A stretch of 64,000 nt of DNA from Beroe forskalii (Eukaryota > Ctenophora > Nuda > Beroida > Beroidae): the NCBI GenBank assembly GCA_011033025.1, contig WFMF01000389.1, forward strand, positions 106,184 to 170,183, written 5' to 3'. Shown here piece after piece: positions 30,905 to 42,389 of this stretch. Position numbers and translations under genes: made by a program. How positions within the stretch are numbered: the first letter of the stretch is position 1; each line of letters begins with the position of its first letter. Below the pieces are notes generated by a model, which was given only the letters and a program-made list of their open reading frames with translations, was not told the origin of the DNA and made no database searches.

Positions 30905-32888
30905 ATCACAAAAACATACTTTGGGAATATTTATCGACCTTAGCAAGGCTTTTGATACAATTAACCATGAAATTATGTTATCTAAACTCAGTAACTATGG
31001 GATACGTGGTAGGTGCCTATCTCTTTTAAGTAGCTATTTAAACTCACGGCAACAAGTGGTAAAATTTGACAACGAGATATCTAGCTCTGGGACTATTGAA
31101 TATGGAGTTCCACAAGGATCAGTCCTTGGTCCACTCTTATTTATTATTTACATCAATGACATAGTCAACTGTTGTAAAAGCCCTTGTAAATTTGTATTAT
31201 TTGCAGATGATACTAACATCTTTGTTACAGCAGACACTGAGCACGAAGCATACCAGTTAGCTAATAGAACACTAGAAGATCTACAGCTCTTTATGTCTAG
31301 TAATCAACTACATATAAATCTAAGTAAATGTACATTTATGCACTTTAAACCAAACCTTAACCATGAAGAAAGGAGAGTTTGTGCAAGGTCACAGACCTAC
31401 TCTGACCACGTAGAACACCAAATATTTATAAGAGGAGTAAGAGTCAAAAAAGTTGAGAAAGTACGATTTTTAGGAATAATTATAGATGACAAACTTACCT
31501 GGGATGCACATATAGCACACTTAGAATCTAGGTTGCTTTCAAGTATTACCATGATAAAACGTATCTGTAAGTTTGTACCAAAAACTATCCATAGGCAGTT
31601 ATATTTCTCACTCTTTTAATCACACTTGACCTATGGAATCTCGGCATGGGGTGGTGCATGTGTGAGTAAGATATCAAAAATCTTCTGTCTTCAGAAACGG
31701 TGTGTTAGAATTCTTTTTGGAAACAAGCCAGGCTTTGACCATGCAGAGTTCTATGAAACATGTGCTCGAGTGAGGCCTTTTGAAGTCAACAGAAAGGATC
31801 CTGATAATGTAGGTAAATTCTTGCTTGAAAATACAAAGCCTTTGTTTATTAATGGCAATGATCTTCTTGTTGTGCACAATCTCTACTTACTCAATTTAAT
31901 CATGGATGCTTTCAAAATAAAGAAAAACCATTTACCCATAGCTTTAAATAGTCTGTTAAATGTTAGTCAAACTAGAAAACGCCAGCTTTTACTAAGTGTA
32001 GGGGGGAGTTTCACTGTCCCAATTGTCCCAATTGTCCCTGTCCCAATTTACTTTTTCTTGAGTTTGGGACTGGTTATTGGGACAATTGGGACAAATGGGA
32101 AATTTGGGACAATTGGGACAAACAAAAAGTTGAAAAAATCAGTCATTTATCATTTTTACATTGATCCAAGATTTTCTATCATTGAAATGAAAGTTATATT
32201 CCTACTACTATACTAAGTACGTATTTTGGTTGTTTGTCTGCAAAACAAAATCATTTGAGCCCCAGTTGTCTCTGTCACTTTTGTCCCAATTGTCCCAAAT
32301 GTCCCATTTGTCCCAAATGTCCCATTTGTCCCAGTCCGCATTAACTTTTTTGAGTCCCATTTGGTCCATTTTCTCTGTCCCATTTGTCCCAATTGTCCCA
32401 TTTGTCCCAAATGTCCCAGTCCGCAGTCACTGTTTTGAGTCCCATTTATTCCATTTTCACTGTCCCATTTGTCCCAAATGTCCCATTTGTCCCAAATTTC
32501 CCATTTGTCCCAAATGTCCCATTTGTCCCAATTGTCCCTGTCCCAATCCACTTTTTCTTGAGTTTGGGACAATTGGGACAGTGACACCCCCCCCAGTGTA
32601 CCAAAATCTACTTTGATGATTTCTCAAAATAATTTTGCATTTAAGGCAGCTGTGATCTGGAATTGTTTGATGCCACATGTTCTAAATGCACCATCTGCTG
32701 ACAAAATTTCTAACATAGTGATCCCTGGATCATGTGAAAATTCTGACTTAACAACACCAGTTGGATATGTAAAAAGCCAAGTGAGGAAAATTCTGATGAG
32801 CATACAAAATCTGGGAGATGCAAACAAGTGGCTAACTGATGGCTCAAATATGAACCTAAAAAACATTTCATCTGTCTTGCTGAAATAG
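30905..32888 (+). mobile_element. LINE-C: 5'-truncated non-LTR retrotransposon
   Basis: The element begins inside the RT with FIDLSKAFDTINHEIMLSKL. It continues through YGVPQGSVLGPLLFIIYIND and the catalytic box VLFADDTNIF, the RFLGIIIDDKLTWDAHI region and, after one in-frame stop at 31617-31619, a TYGISAWGGACVSKISK C-terminal region. The frame is split by a 594-bp element at 32001-32594. Skipping that element and one copy of its 6-bp target duplication lets the same frame continue to a natural stop at 32886. The RT resembles those of sponge and cnidarian CR1/L2-like LINEs. No endonuclease or ORF1 remains. Confidence 0.88.
32001..32594. mobile_element. 594-bp TIR element with GTCCCAATTGTCCC arrays, TSD AGTGTA
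   Basis: The termini match in inverted orientation: GGGGGGAGTTTCACTGTCCC at the left, and at the right the complement of GGGGGGGGTGTCACTGTCCC. Flanking AGTGTA occurs at 31995-32000 and 32595-32600. The interior is built from CCCATTTGTCCCAAATGTCC-like repeats and inverted CAATTGGGACA motifs, with CACTTTTTCTTGAGTTTGGG near both ends. It has no protein. The LINE-C frame reads through exactly once the element and one TSD copy are disregarded, which supports the boundaries. Confidence 0.9.
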
Positions 32889-32889
32889 T

Positions 32890-34105
32890 TTTTCAAATAA
32901 ATTTCACTTATTTAAGTATTTTAAGCAGCCACCTATAGACCTTCTATATTCCTCAACGTCAAAAAATAACTGCTCTGACTCTGACTCAGCCTGAAAAATT
33001 AACATACTTCTTTCATTAAATTGTGCACAGCCACCAAGGAGTACAACACCTCTAAAAATGCTTTTTATATTATCCCTACCCCCAAAGCCAGTGTTGCCCC
33101 AGGGGTGCCTTCAAGCATCAAGGCAATGGCATCCTGCAACAGTGACACTGGGCTTCCAATGCTTGTGATGTCGAAATATTTAGTTTTCAATGATAAGCTG
33201 AGAAATGATGCGAGGATGTGCAAGACATTGATGCCTATGCTTGTTACATGTTGCGATGTCTAGATGCTCCTGTGGCGAAACTGGTAAGCTCCCTACCATA
33301 TTACCAGCCCCCATCCCCTTCTACCCGCCCCACTGAACCCCAATGGTCACAAAATATGTGTGCAAGTGGTTGACACTTGGTGGACCCTCGGGTCATAAAG
33401 CTTTAAAATGTGTGCAAGTGGTTGACACTTGGTGTGATTTGCAATAAAATGAGTGATTTTTTATATTGATATATGTATATTATTTAAGTACTTGCGCAAA
33501 CAAACATGGAAAATTTTTGCCAAAAATTCCAAATTTGACTACGGTACATTCTTTCACTACTTTTTCAAATTATCAAATTGAATAGAGGCCTAGTAAAAAT
33601 TATAACATATTATGTTTATTAAGAACAACGGCCCTTTTTAGTTTATCACCGAATCTACACTCAAACTCAAATTTTTATCAGGCATTCTTTATATTATCTT
33701 TCAATGTCTTTCAATATTTCAAATATGATACACTTTAATCATGACACCTTCAATACAAAATACTGATATCACATATGCTACTTAAGTTTGTTTGGCAAGG
33801 GACGAAGTAGTATGATATAATTTGATTTATAAATGTTGCAAATATTAAATTTTGTCTTTTACTTTGTCTTTTACTGGCTTGATTGCAGTTGAATCCTTTG
33901 ATTGCTGTCATTGGCTGTTACAGCTGTTGGAATAGAAGCAAAAGCTTCAAACAAATAAATAAATAACACCTTTGAACATGAACATGGGTGCTGATTGAAC
34001 ATCAGTATTAAAACACAACCATTAAAATACAATTGAATACATTAAAAACATGTGAATACATTAAGTACATGTGAATAATTAAACCAAAAATGCCCCACCA
34101 TTCGA
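32890..34105. other. Unrecognised DNA with a short direct repeat
   Basis: Mostly AT-rich with no recognised gene. ATGTGTGCAAGTGGTTGACA followed by CTTGGTG occurs twice, about 52 bp apart, at about 33355 and 33407. Confidence 0.5.
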
Positions 34106-34150
34106 TAGAAAAGACACCCCCCCAAAGGCTCCCTTTGATTCTTTATTTTC

Positions 34151-34415
34151 GCAGTTCTACCACCGGCTGTGCAAGATTTTCACCGGTCTAACCAGCTGCA
34201 CCCAGAAATCATTATGTCAGGTGGATGTCACGTGACTGAGCTGCGATTCAATATTTTCGCAGTTCTACCACCGGTTGTGCAAGATTTCCACCGGTCTAGC
34301 CAGCTGCACCCAGAAATCATAAAGTCAGGTGGATGTCACGTGACTGAGCTGCGATTCAATATTTTCGCAGTTCTACCACCGGCTGAGCAAGATTTTCACC
34401 GGTCTAGCCCGGTGT
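34151..34415 (+). repeat. 108-bp subrepeats in left TIR of family P element 1
   Basis: Units begin GCAGTTCTACCACCGG at 34151, 34259 and about 34367, a period of 108 bp. Each full unit contains GTCACGTGAC, a perfect palindrome with an E-box core (34227-34236 in the first unit), and ACCGGT-type motifs. The mirrored set lies at about 36096-36345. Short open frames here merely reflect the repeat. Confidence 0.9.
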
Positions 34416-35075
34416 ATGTATGATATAGTTACACATTAATCTACATAACTGTTTACACAACATACACACACAATGATTGAATTACATTGGGTAACAGACA
34501 TTGCGCTGCACACAGGCATCAACGTACACCCTTGGGTACACAGTGGTCAGTGTATAGTTGTGTGAGTGATGGATTTAGCAAGTATGTAAGACGTAAGTTA
34601 TGAAGTGAAGTACCTACCTGGGTACTCTTGGGACGGAGATTAAACACAGAAACTGATTCATGATTTTAGAATAGGTAGGTAATAACTTAAATTGTATTTG
34701 TACTTTTGTACCATGAAAAATCATGATGATATAGACGTTCCTTGAATCATTATCATCTAGTTATCTATATTGATATTTTGGCGCACCCTGTAAGTACCTA
34801 AATAATTTCAAAGTAATCGTACATCTGTGTGTATGTATGTGTCATTGTGTGTAATGAGTTTAGGGAGCCGTGGCCGTCACATATTACGTCAGCACTTTTT
34901 TGTAATTTTTGACCCCCCTCCCGTCTGTCAATGGAAATATAAACTCAATCAGGTAGGAGTGGTGCATCTAATCTTCTTAGATTCATTTGAGATCAACAAA
35001 ATATCAAATGTCATGTCACGTGCTAAGTAAATTATCTAACAATTATAGATATCATATGCAAATTACCTGGTGTCA

Positions 35076-35508
35076 CACACTCGTAGTGTACTAGTGTCAC
35101 ACACTCGTAGTCTAGTGTACTGGTGCCACACACTCGTAGTCTAGAGTACTGGTGTCACACACTCGTAGTCTAGTGTACTGGTGTCACACACTCGTAGTCT
35201 AGTGTACTGGTGTCACACACTCGTAGTCTAGTGTACTGGTGTCACACACTCGTAGTCTAGTGTACTGGTGTCACACACTCGTAGTCTAGAGTACTGGTGT
35301 CACTCACTCGTAGTCTAGAGTACAGGTGTCACACACTCGTAGTCTAGTATACTGGTGTCACACACTCGTAGTCTAGTGCACTGGTGTCACACACTCGTAG
35401 TCAAGTGTGTCTGGTGTCACTCACTCGTAGTCTAGAGTACAGGTGTCACACACTCGTAGTCTAGTATACTGGTGTCACACACTCGTAGTCTAGTGTACTG
35501 GTGTCACA
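35076..35508 (+). repeat. 29-bp satellite in family P element 1
   Basis: About fifteen units of ACACACTCGTAGTCTAGTGT followed by ACTGGTGTC, 29 bp in all. The orientation is opposite to that in elements 2 and 3, in step with the orientation of the whole element. Confidence 0.95.
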
Positions 35509-36410
35509 ATAAAGTAATAAAGTAATTGATAATAACGAATATAGGTACATCAGCTATATCATGGTTTGTGGACGTTCAAAAGTACAATTTATACAGTTTA
35601 GGTATAAGTCTTTAAAATATCATAACGGTGAAATTTCACATATTTAATGTTATGCTCTTTGAGTATGACCAACATTTGTCCCTATGGTTGTTTGGATATG
35701 GCCTAGCCTGGCGAGCTCAATGGATGTCCTTGCTGAACGGCATGTTAAACAAGGAACTGAAGCTGTGAGGTTCCGTTCAGTCCAAACAACTATCTAACTA
35801 TTGTGTCAAATGTTGGTAAATACAAAATGTGTTTCTCAACACAACCCAAGATTAAGCATTTTCTGTGTTTACTCTCCGTCCCAGGAGTACCTAGGTACTT
35901 CACTTCATAACTTACGTCTTACATACTTGCTAAATCCATCACTCACACAACTATACACTGACCACTGTGTACCCAAGGGTGTACGTTGATGCCTGTGTGC
36001 AGCGCAATGTCTGTTACCCAATGTAATTCAATCATTGTGTGTGTATGTTGTGTAAACAGTTATGTAGATTAATGTGTAACTATATCATACATACACCGGG
36101 CTAGACCGGTGAAAATCTTGCTCAGCCGGTGGTAGAACTGCGAAAATATTGAATCGCAGCTCAGTCACGTGACATCCACCTGACATAATGATTTCTGGGT
36201 GCAGCTGGCTAGACCGGTGAAAATCTTGCACAACCGGCGGTAGAACTGCGAAAATATTGAATCGCAGCTCAGTCACGTGACATCCACCTGACATAATGAT
36301 TTCTGGGTGCAGCTGGCTAGACCGGTGAAAATCTTGCACAACCGGTGGCAGAACTGTGCAACTGTGGCAATTTGAAATCAAAGGGAGCCTCTGGGGGGGT
36401 GTCTTAGAAA

Positions 36411-36734
36411 TAGGGATATAACAAAAATTACTATTCACTAACTAAATAATGATGACTTTATTTATTTTTTAATAAATAATGATGACAATATAAAAGTTAA
36501 GAACCAACTGTTTTTTAAACCTCAATAACTTATCCTGAATAGATTTTTGAAGCCTGTTTTTTCCAAAAATTATGTGGTTTGGATGCACATACATAATTGG
36601 AATGGAATAAATCAGTATCAATATAACAATAAATTGTCATATTACTACACACTACAATTATTTGAAGGATAAATTACTACTAAAAGGAAAAACTACTACT
36701 AAAAAGTTGAAACAGCTGGTTTGAGAAAGTTTTG
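36411..36734. other. AT-rich spacer
   Basis: No gene or repeat recognised between the family P element and the R2 repeat copy. Confidence 0.4.
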
Positions 36735-36800
36735 CTAAACATCAAACATGTATATCCATGTGTGCGTTGCGCGGAGCAAATAGGCACACCTCTGCCGGCG
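36735..36800 (+). repeat. Dispersed repeat R2, copy 2
   Basis: Shares GTATATCCATGTGTGCGTTG, GCGCGG and CACACCT blocks with 42580-42675 and, inverted, with 19145-19215. Confidence 0.55.
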
Positions 36801-36814
36801 TAGGAAGAGCAAAT

Positions 36815-37932
36815 TTAATAATAATAATAATAATATAATTGTTTTGTAATGAATACAACACATTTATGTCACTCTCATTCTTCATCATCATTCTTCATGT
36901 CATGCACCTCTACAAGGTACTCTTAGTTTTCTTTAAAACTGAGATACATTTTGATGCACCATTCTATGGTGCTCTGATTGAAATAGTAATAATTTAAAAT
37001 AAAAAAGAAAGTCAGTTTTACCTATTTATACAGAAATATAATAATTTAACAGTTATGAATTAAAAATAAATAGCTGTCTATGAATTATGAAAAAATAGTC
37101 AATAAAAAGGTCACTAGAATATAACTATGGAAAAAAACAAGATACGACAAAAATAAAGACATTTGTCATCATTAATTGTGAGAAAAAGTATTTATTCCTT
37201 TCTTTTTTAGCAATGAAAGGGTTTTCCAAAAAGATACTTATTAAACTTTTCTTTGCGTATCAAATAATTTGAATTACCTTCAATTTTATCAATGATAATA
37301 TTAGAGATTTCCCAGAACTGGTTATATCTAAACTAAAACAGTCTGCTTTGAACTTTTGTAAGTTTGTTTTGAATGAATTTACATCTTGTGATGACTTAAC
37401 AAATGGTGGTAAGTTGTTCCAATACTTCTTAATTCTATCAGGTAGGAATGATTGCCTCAATTTTAAGATATTAGCATCAACTTTAACATTAACTTTACTT
37501 ACGATTTTTCTACCAGATCTACTTAATTTAAAAACATTCTTTGCATAATCTACTTTACCAGTGACAATCTTGTAAGTTTCTATGAGGTCACCACGGATAC
37601 GTCTTTCTCCAAGAGTAGTAAGATCCATCATTTCCAGCCGCTTGCTGTAGGGAAGAAGGCCAATATCATTGGCAAGACGAGTGAACCTGCGCTGAATTGA
37701 TTCCAACTCCAAGATTATTGACCAATTCCCATGGCAAGCAACCGGATTCCAAAGTTGGACACAATATTCTAGTCTAGGACGAATAATTGCTTTGTAAACT
37801 CTAGACAGTAACCTATGATCTCTGTTGACCATATTCCTAGAAACCCAACCAATGCATTTATTGGCTAACTTAATACATGATCTAATGTTCTCATCCCAGC
37901 CCAAATTTTCACTTACAAATAATCCTAAATCT
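36815..37932 (-). mobile_element. LINE-A copy 2, 5'-truncated
   Basis: Nearly identical to 19455-20540 of LINE-A, so it is the 3' end of the same family: the C-terminal part of ORF2 (214-codon frame at 37260-37904) plus 3' UTR. It ends in a (TAA)n tail at 36815 and is truncated at about 37932, where similarity to LINE-A stops abruptly. AATTTA(A) occurs at both borders and may be the target duplication. High identity suggests the family moved fairly recently. Confidence 0.88.
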
Positions 37933-38099
37933 TAATTTAACCAATGGCCGGCCGTGCAATACATCTAATTATTTGGTGAGCTGTTAGACTTCCTAAGTCT
38001 GCTAGTTGTCAAACGTTGCTTGTAGGATGTTACCCTACCCTTCGCCAATCGCCGCGTTCACATCGTTTTCTGCATAACATGACACTCCAAAATTCCTTG

Positions 38100-38400
38100 C
38101 CATTCCCTAACCAGGGGCGTTTTAGCGCTTGCCGCGCCGCGCACTCCGTAAGCGTAACCAGGGTCCTGGTTAGGGCAAATTGTCTGCGAATCGAGCCAGC
38201 GCGCTAGCAAAGGGACAGGCAGCGTCTGGCAAATAATTCCAAATGTCGCTTGCGGCGCTGATACTCGAGATCGGGTATGTCTCCCATGTAAACGGCTACG
38301 AGTGACGTCATATTTATCGCTTCGTAATTCTAAACAGGTGCGCGTCCCCCCTAACCAGGGGCGTCTCGAAACCAGGGTCCTGGTTAGGGCAAGGTTACAG
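38100..38400. repeat. GC-rich unrecognised segment with AACCAGG motifs
   Basis: CCCTAACCAGGGGCG occurs at about 38107 and 38350, and AACCAGGGTCCTGGTTAGGG at about 38157 and 38371. The pairs therefore bracket a ~240-bp GC-richer segment whose middle (GGCGCTGATACTCGAGATCG) weakly resembles 42795-42830. It could be a small element with a repeated border. Confidence 0.4.
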
Positions 38401-38402
38401 GG

Positions 38403-38962
38403 GAACAAAGGCTCATGGTTCAAAGGGGCAATAGATCAATGGTACACGGGGCAATAGATCAATGGTGCACGGGGGGCAGTAGATCAATGGAACACTAGAT
38501 CAATGGTGCAGGGAGCCGGGGGCAGTAGATCAATGGAACACTAGATCAGTGGTGCACTGGAGCACGGGGACAGTGGTGCACTGGAACAATGGTACACGGG
38601 AACACTGGAACAATGGCACACGGGAACACTGGAACAATGGTACACGGGAACACTGGAACAGTGGAGCACGGGAACACGGGAACAGTAGATCAGTGGTGCA
38701 ATGGTACAATGGAACACTGGTGCAGTGGCACACGGGAACAGTAGATCAGTGGTGCAATGGAACAATGGTGCAGTGGTACACGGGAACAGTAGATCAGTGG
38801 TGCACTGGTACAATGGAACACTGGTGCAGTGGCACACGGGAACAGTAGATCAGTGGTGCAATGGAACAATGGTGCAGTGGTACACGGGAACAGTAGATCA
38901 GTGGTGCACTGGTGCAATGGAACACTGGTGCAGTGGCACACGGGAACATTGGAACACTGGTT
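38403..38962. repeat. 24-bp-class minisatellite (GGGAACACTGGAACAATGGTACAC type)
   Basis: Composite tandem array of 10-14 bp words (AACACTGG, AACAATGG, TACACGGG, AGTAGATCAGTGGTGC). In its middle they settle into a regular 24-bp unit, and in its right half into a longer higher-order unit. Both strands stay open because 24 is a multiple of 3. These are not genes. Confidence 0.9.
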
Positions 38963-39091
38963 TCAACCATATTCTGCAAATCTTTCTATTCATTAAGCTT
39001 TGTTTTAAACTTACAACACAACACAAATTAAAATAACTAACTGAGTGTTGAACTCTGATATTAAATCAACCTGCTTAAACTTTATTCTGTC

Positions 39092-40690
39092 ATGGCTCAT
39101 TTATTACCCTCCAAATCAGATTCAGATTTGCAGAGCTTAATTCAGAAAGCATCAATTAATGTGAATGATGATGTGTTCCAAAGGCCACTTGATGGTAGAG
39201 CACCAAAGCGTGCATTACAACAGACCTATGAATACAGGTCGCCATCATCCAAACCACCATGCTCCAAGAAGCCTTATGGTGTTTCGAAAGATGACTGTCC
39301 TTGTTTAAAACATACAGAAGATTCTGTTTGGATTACATGTTCAACCTGTGAGCAATCATTTCATTGTGAATGCATTGGACTTACAGGACTAAGACAAAAT
39401 GGAGTCGAGCAGATACCAACTTGGAAATGTGCGGTTTGTTACAAGCCGGCTTTTCTGTCAGAAACAGTCATCCCTACGAAAGAGAGTGTTAGGAGAATTG
39501 TTAGAGAAGAGCTATGTGATGTGAGAAAGAAGATTTAAACAGAAGATGTTGTCAAAGCTATTGTTCCAAGGACATCTGGTGGAAACGGTTGTACTAAGGA
39601 TGAAGTAACCAAGATTGTTGCCACTTATGCTGAAGTGACTGAACGGAATCAGAAGAAAGCTGTTGAGGCAGTTGTTGAGTCTCAGAAGAAAGCCATAGAG
39701 ACAATCAGTTCGGTACAGACTGCACAGGAAGTAGTTAGAAAGTTGCCAGAAAGTTGATTCTGACAATGTTGAAAGGGAAAAAGGAAATCAAATGTTGTAA
39801 TAATGAATATCCCAGAAAGAAAAGAAAATACAAGTAAGGAAAGAACAGAAGCTGATATGAAATTTTGCCAGGAGGAGCTTGCAATGAAGATGATATTGTA
39901 CAGTTTTGGAGAGCAGGGAAGAAGAACTCTGAAAAGCCTGATTACAACAGGCCATTGATTGTCCAGCTTAAATCAGTAGAACATGTCAATGCCTACACAA
40001 ATAATGGGAGAGGAAAGAAGACAGACTCTGGATTTTGGATAAATAGGGATCTGTGTCTTGTGGACAGGGTTGCAAATTTTCATGCAAGACAGCAGAAGAG
40101 GCAGAGAATGAAATCAGAAGAGTCAGTGAGCAAAATGCCCCTTTAAAACTTTTGTACACTAATGCTGATGGCTTACACAATAAACTTGATGAGCTTAAAC
40201 TGGTTATCAAGCAAGAATGTGTTGACATAGTTTGTATCACTGAATCCCACTTACATGTGGATATTTTAGATAATAGATGCTGAAGTACAGATAGATGGTT
40301 ATACCCATTACAGGAAGGATAGGGATTTCATGATGAAAACTCTAAAGATGTAAGTGAAAAAGGAGGATCTATCATTTATATCAAAAATGATATACCACAG
40401 GAAGAAGAATGCTTGTTTCTCAATGCACCTGATTCTTTGGCTGTCAGAATTGGAACTGATAAAGGCATTGTCTGTATTGCTTGCATTTATAGGTCACAGG
40501 CATTATCTGAAAAGCAAAATGACCAACTCATTGAGTGTGTTAATAGTGTTTGCCATGAAACTAATCCTTGTGAGACGATTATTGTTGGAGACTTTAATTT
40601 ACCTAATGTTTCATGGATGGATTCCATTGGTCTTTCAGAGAATTTTGATACTAATAACAAGCGGCGAAATGGTAGTTGAGGAACATGACT
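39092..40690 (+). mobile_element. LINE-D: 5' half of a non-LTR retrotransposon
   Basis: ORF1 starts at 39092 and carries a PHD-like Cys/His finger (CSTCEQSFHCECIGLTGL, then WKCAVCY). It runs on past a single stop codon at 39536 into a charged, coiled-coil-like stretch and, after frame changes, a conserved ORF1 C-terminal region. ORF2 begins near 40140 with APE endonuclease sequence: LLYTNADGLHNKLDEL, then VCITESHL and IIVGDFNLPNVSWMD. The element stops in the endonuclease at about 40690, where an 11-bp minisatellite starts. The RT half is missing, the reverse of usual 5' truncation, so loss followed insertion. Same architecture as LINE-A. Confidence 0.85.
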
Positions 40691-40693
40691 GAT

Positions 40694-42348
40694 TTCAGCG
40701 TAAAATAGCCCCCATTAGCCCCCATGGGGGCTACGTGAGGGGCTAGTGAGGGGCTACGTGAGGGGCTAGTGAGGGGCTAATCTTGGTGTCTAGCCCCCAT
40801 GGGCGCTAATATACGGTGGGGGCTATTTGCATTATGTAGCCCTTCACGGTGAGGGCTAAAAGTTCACTTAGCCCCTCACTAGCCCCCACTAGCCCCTCAC
40901 TAGCCCCTTCACTAGCCCCTCACTAGCCCCTCACAGCCCCCATGGGCGCTAAATCTGCAATTTAGCCCCTCATAGCCCCTCACAAGACGTTTTTTAACGA
41001 ATTTAGCCCCCATTAGCCCCCACCAATTATGTATCTACGCATTTCCGTGAGGGGCTATAGCACCCATATGAGGGGCTAAAGCCTTCATATGAGGGCTAAT
41101 GGGGGCTAAATTTGACTGAATGAGTTAGCCCCACGAGAGTACATTTTGTCGTCAAAATGTCAAAATTATGACATCCATTAAACAATTTGAATGCTTTTCT
41201 TCACTAGCCCTCACTTAGTCCTTCGAAACAATTTCCTTAATATTGTTTCCATTCTTAATCACTAGCCCCTCACTGCCCCCTTACTGGCCCTCACTAGCCC
41301 CCTCACTAGCCCCCTCACTGGCCCCTTACTAGCCCCTCACTGGCCCCTTTAGCCCCTCACTCACCCCTTACTAGCCCCCTCACTAGCCCCTCACTAGCCC
41401 TTTACTAGCCCCTTACTAGCCCCTCACTAGCCCCCACTAGCCCCTCACTAGCCCCTCACTAGCCCCTTTACTAGCCCTTACTAGCCTCACTAGCCCCTCA
41501 CTAGCCCCTTACTAGCCCCTCACTAGCCCCTTACTAGCCCCTCACTAGCCCCTCACTAGCCCCTCACTAGCCCCTTACTAGCCCCTCACTAGCCCCTCAC
41601 TAGCCCCTCACTAGCCCCTTACTAGCCCCTCACTAGCCCCTTACTAGCCCCTCACTAGCCCCTCACTAGCTCCTCACTAGCCCCTCACTAGCCCTTCACT
41701 AGCCCCTCACTAGCCCCTCACTAGCCCCTTATTAGCCCCTTACTAGCCCCTCACTGGCCCCCCATGGCCCCCCTTACTGCCCCTCACTGGCCCTTACTGG
41801 CCCCTCACTAGCCCCTTACTAGCCCCTCACTATCCCCTCACTAGCCCCTTACTAGCCCCTCACTAGCCCCTTACTGGCCCTTTACTAGCCCCTCACTAGC
41901 CCCTTACTAGCCCTTACTAGCCCCTTACTGGCCCCTCACTAGCCCCTAACTAGCCCCCTCACTAGCCCCTCACTAGCCCCTCACTAGCCCCTTACTAGCC
42001 CCTCACTAGCCCCTTACTAGCCCCTCACTAGCCCCTTACTAGCCCTCACTAGCCCTCACTAGCCCCTCACTAGCCCCTCACTAGCCCCCTCACTAGCCCC
42101 TCACTAGCCCCTCACTAGCCCCTTACTAGCCCCTCATCAGCCCCTTACTAGCCCCTCACTAGCCCCTCACTAGCCCCTTACTAGCCCCTCACTAGCCCCT
42201 TACTGGCCCCTCACTAGCCCCTTACTAGCCCCTCACTAGCCCTTTACTAGCCCCTCACTAGCCCCTTACTGGCCCCTCACTAGCCCCTCACTAGCCCCTC
42301 ACTAGCCCTTACTAGCCCCTCTTACCAGGCCCCTCACTAGCCCCTCAC
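40694..42348. repeat. 11-bp minisatellite (TAGCCCCTCAC) with palindromic head
   Basis: The main array (about 41200-42348) is TAGCCCCTCAC or TAGCCCCTTAC repeated, with scattered variants. The head (40694-41130) contains both orientations of the unit and TAGCCCCCATGGGGGCTA-type palindromes, so the array looks like an expanded terminal motif of an inverted-repeat element. It directly abuts LINE-D. Confidence 0.93.
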
Positions 42349-42389
42349 TAGCCATTCATATTGGATGCATGACCATGGTGTAGTTGCTA

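Larger units (their letters stand above)
34112..36404 (+). mobile_element. Family P element 1 (Polinton-like non-autonomous), TSD TAGAAA
   Basis: The element starts AGACACCCCCCCAAAGGCTC and ends with the complement. It is flanked by TAGAAA at 34106-34111 and 36405-36410. Its TIRs are about 540 bp (to about 34660 and from about 35860) and contain 108-bp subrepeats. The core holds unique sequence and a 29-bp satellite. Its two ends differ just inside the tip: type A (GATTCTTTATTTTCGCAG) on the left and type B (GATTTCAAATTGCCACAG) on the right. A 5'-AG terminus, long TIRs and 6-bp TSD are features of Polinton/Maverick transposons. No Polinton genes are present, so it would depend on proteins supplied elsewhere. 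Confidence 0.85.

Noticed and set aside
33021-33263. An 80-codon frame downstream of LINE-C
   Set aside because: No similarity recognised and no supporting context. It could be a fragment of an old element but nothing shows it.
34169-34423. HRSSQLHPEI-type repeated peptides found at several places on both strands
   Set aside because: They are translations of the 108-bp family P subrepeat and occur wherever that repeat occurs, with no start context or conservation as protein.
35076-35508. Possible CRISPR array (regular 29-bp units at 35 kb, 55 kb and 60 kb)
   Set aside because: Units are directly tandem with no unique spacers, lie inside eukaryotic transposons and have no cas genes. It is a satellite.
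38541-38941. Cysteine-rich open frames on both strands around 38.5-38.9 kb
   Set aside because: They are translations of the 24-bp minisatellite; the unit length is a multiple of three, so frames stay open.
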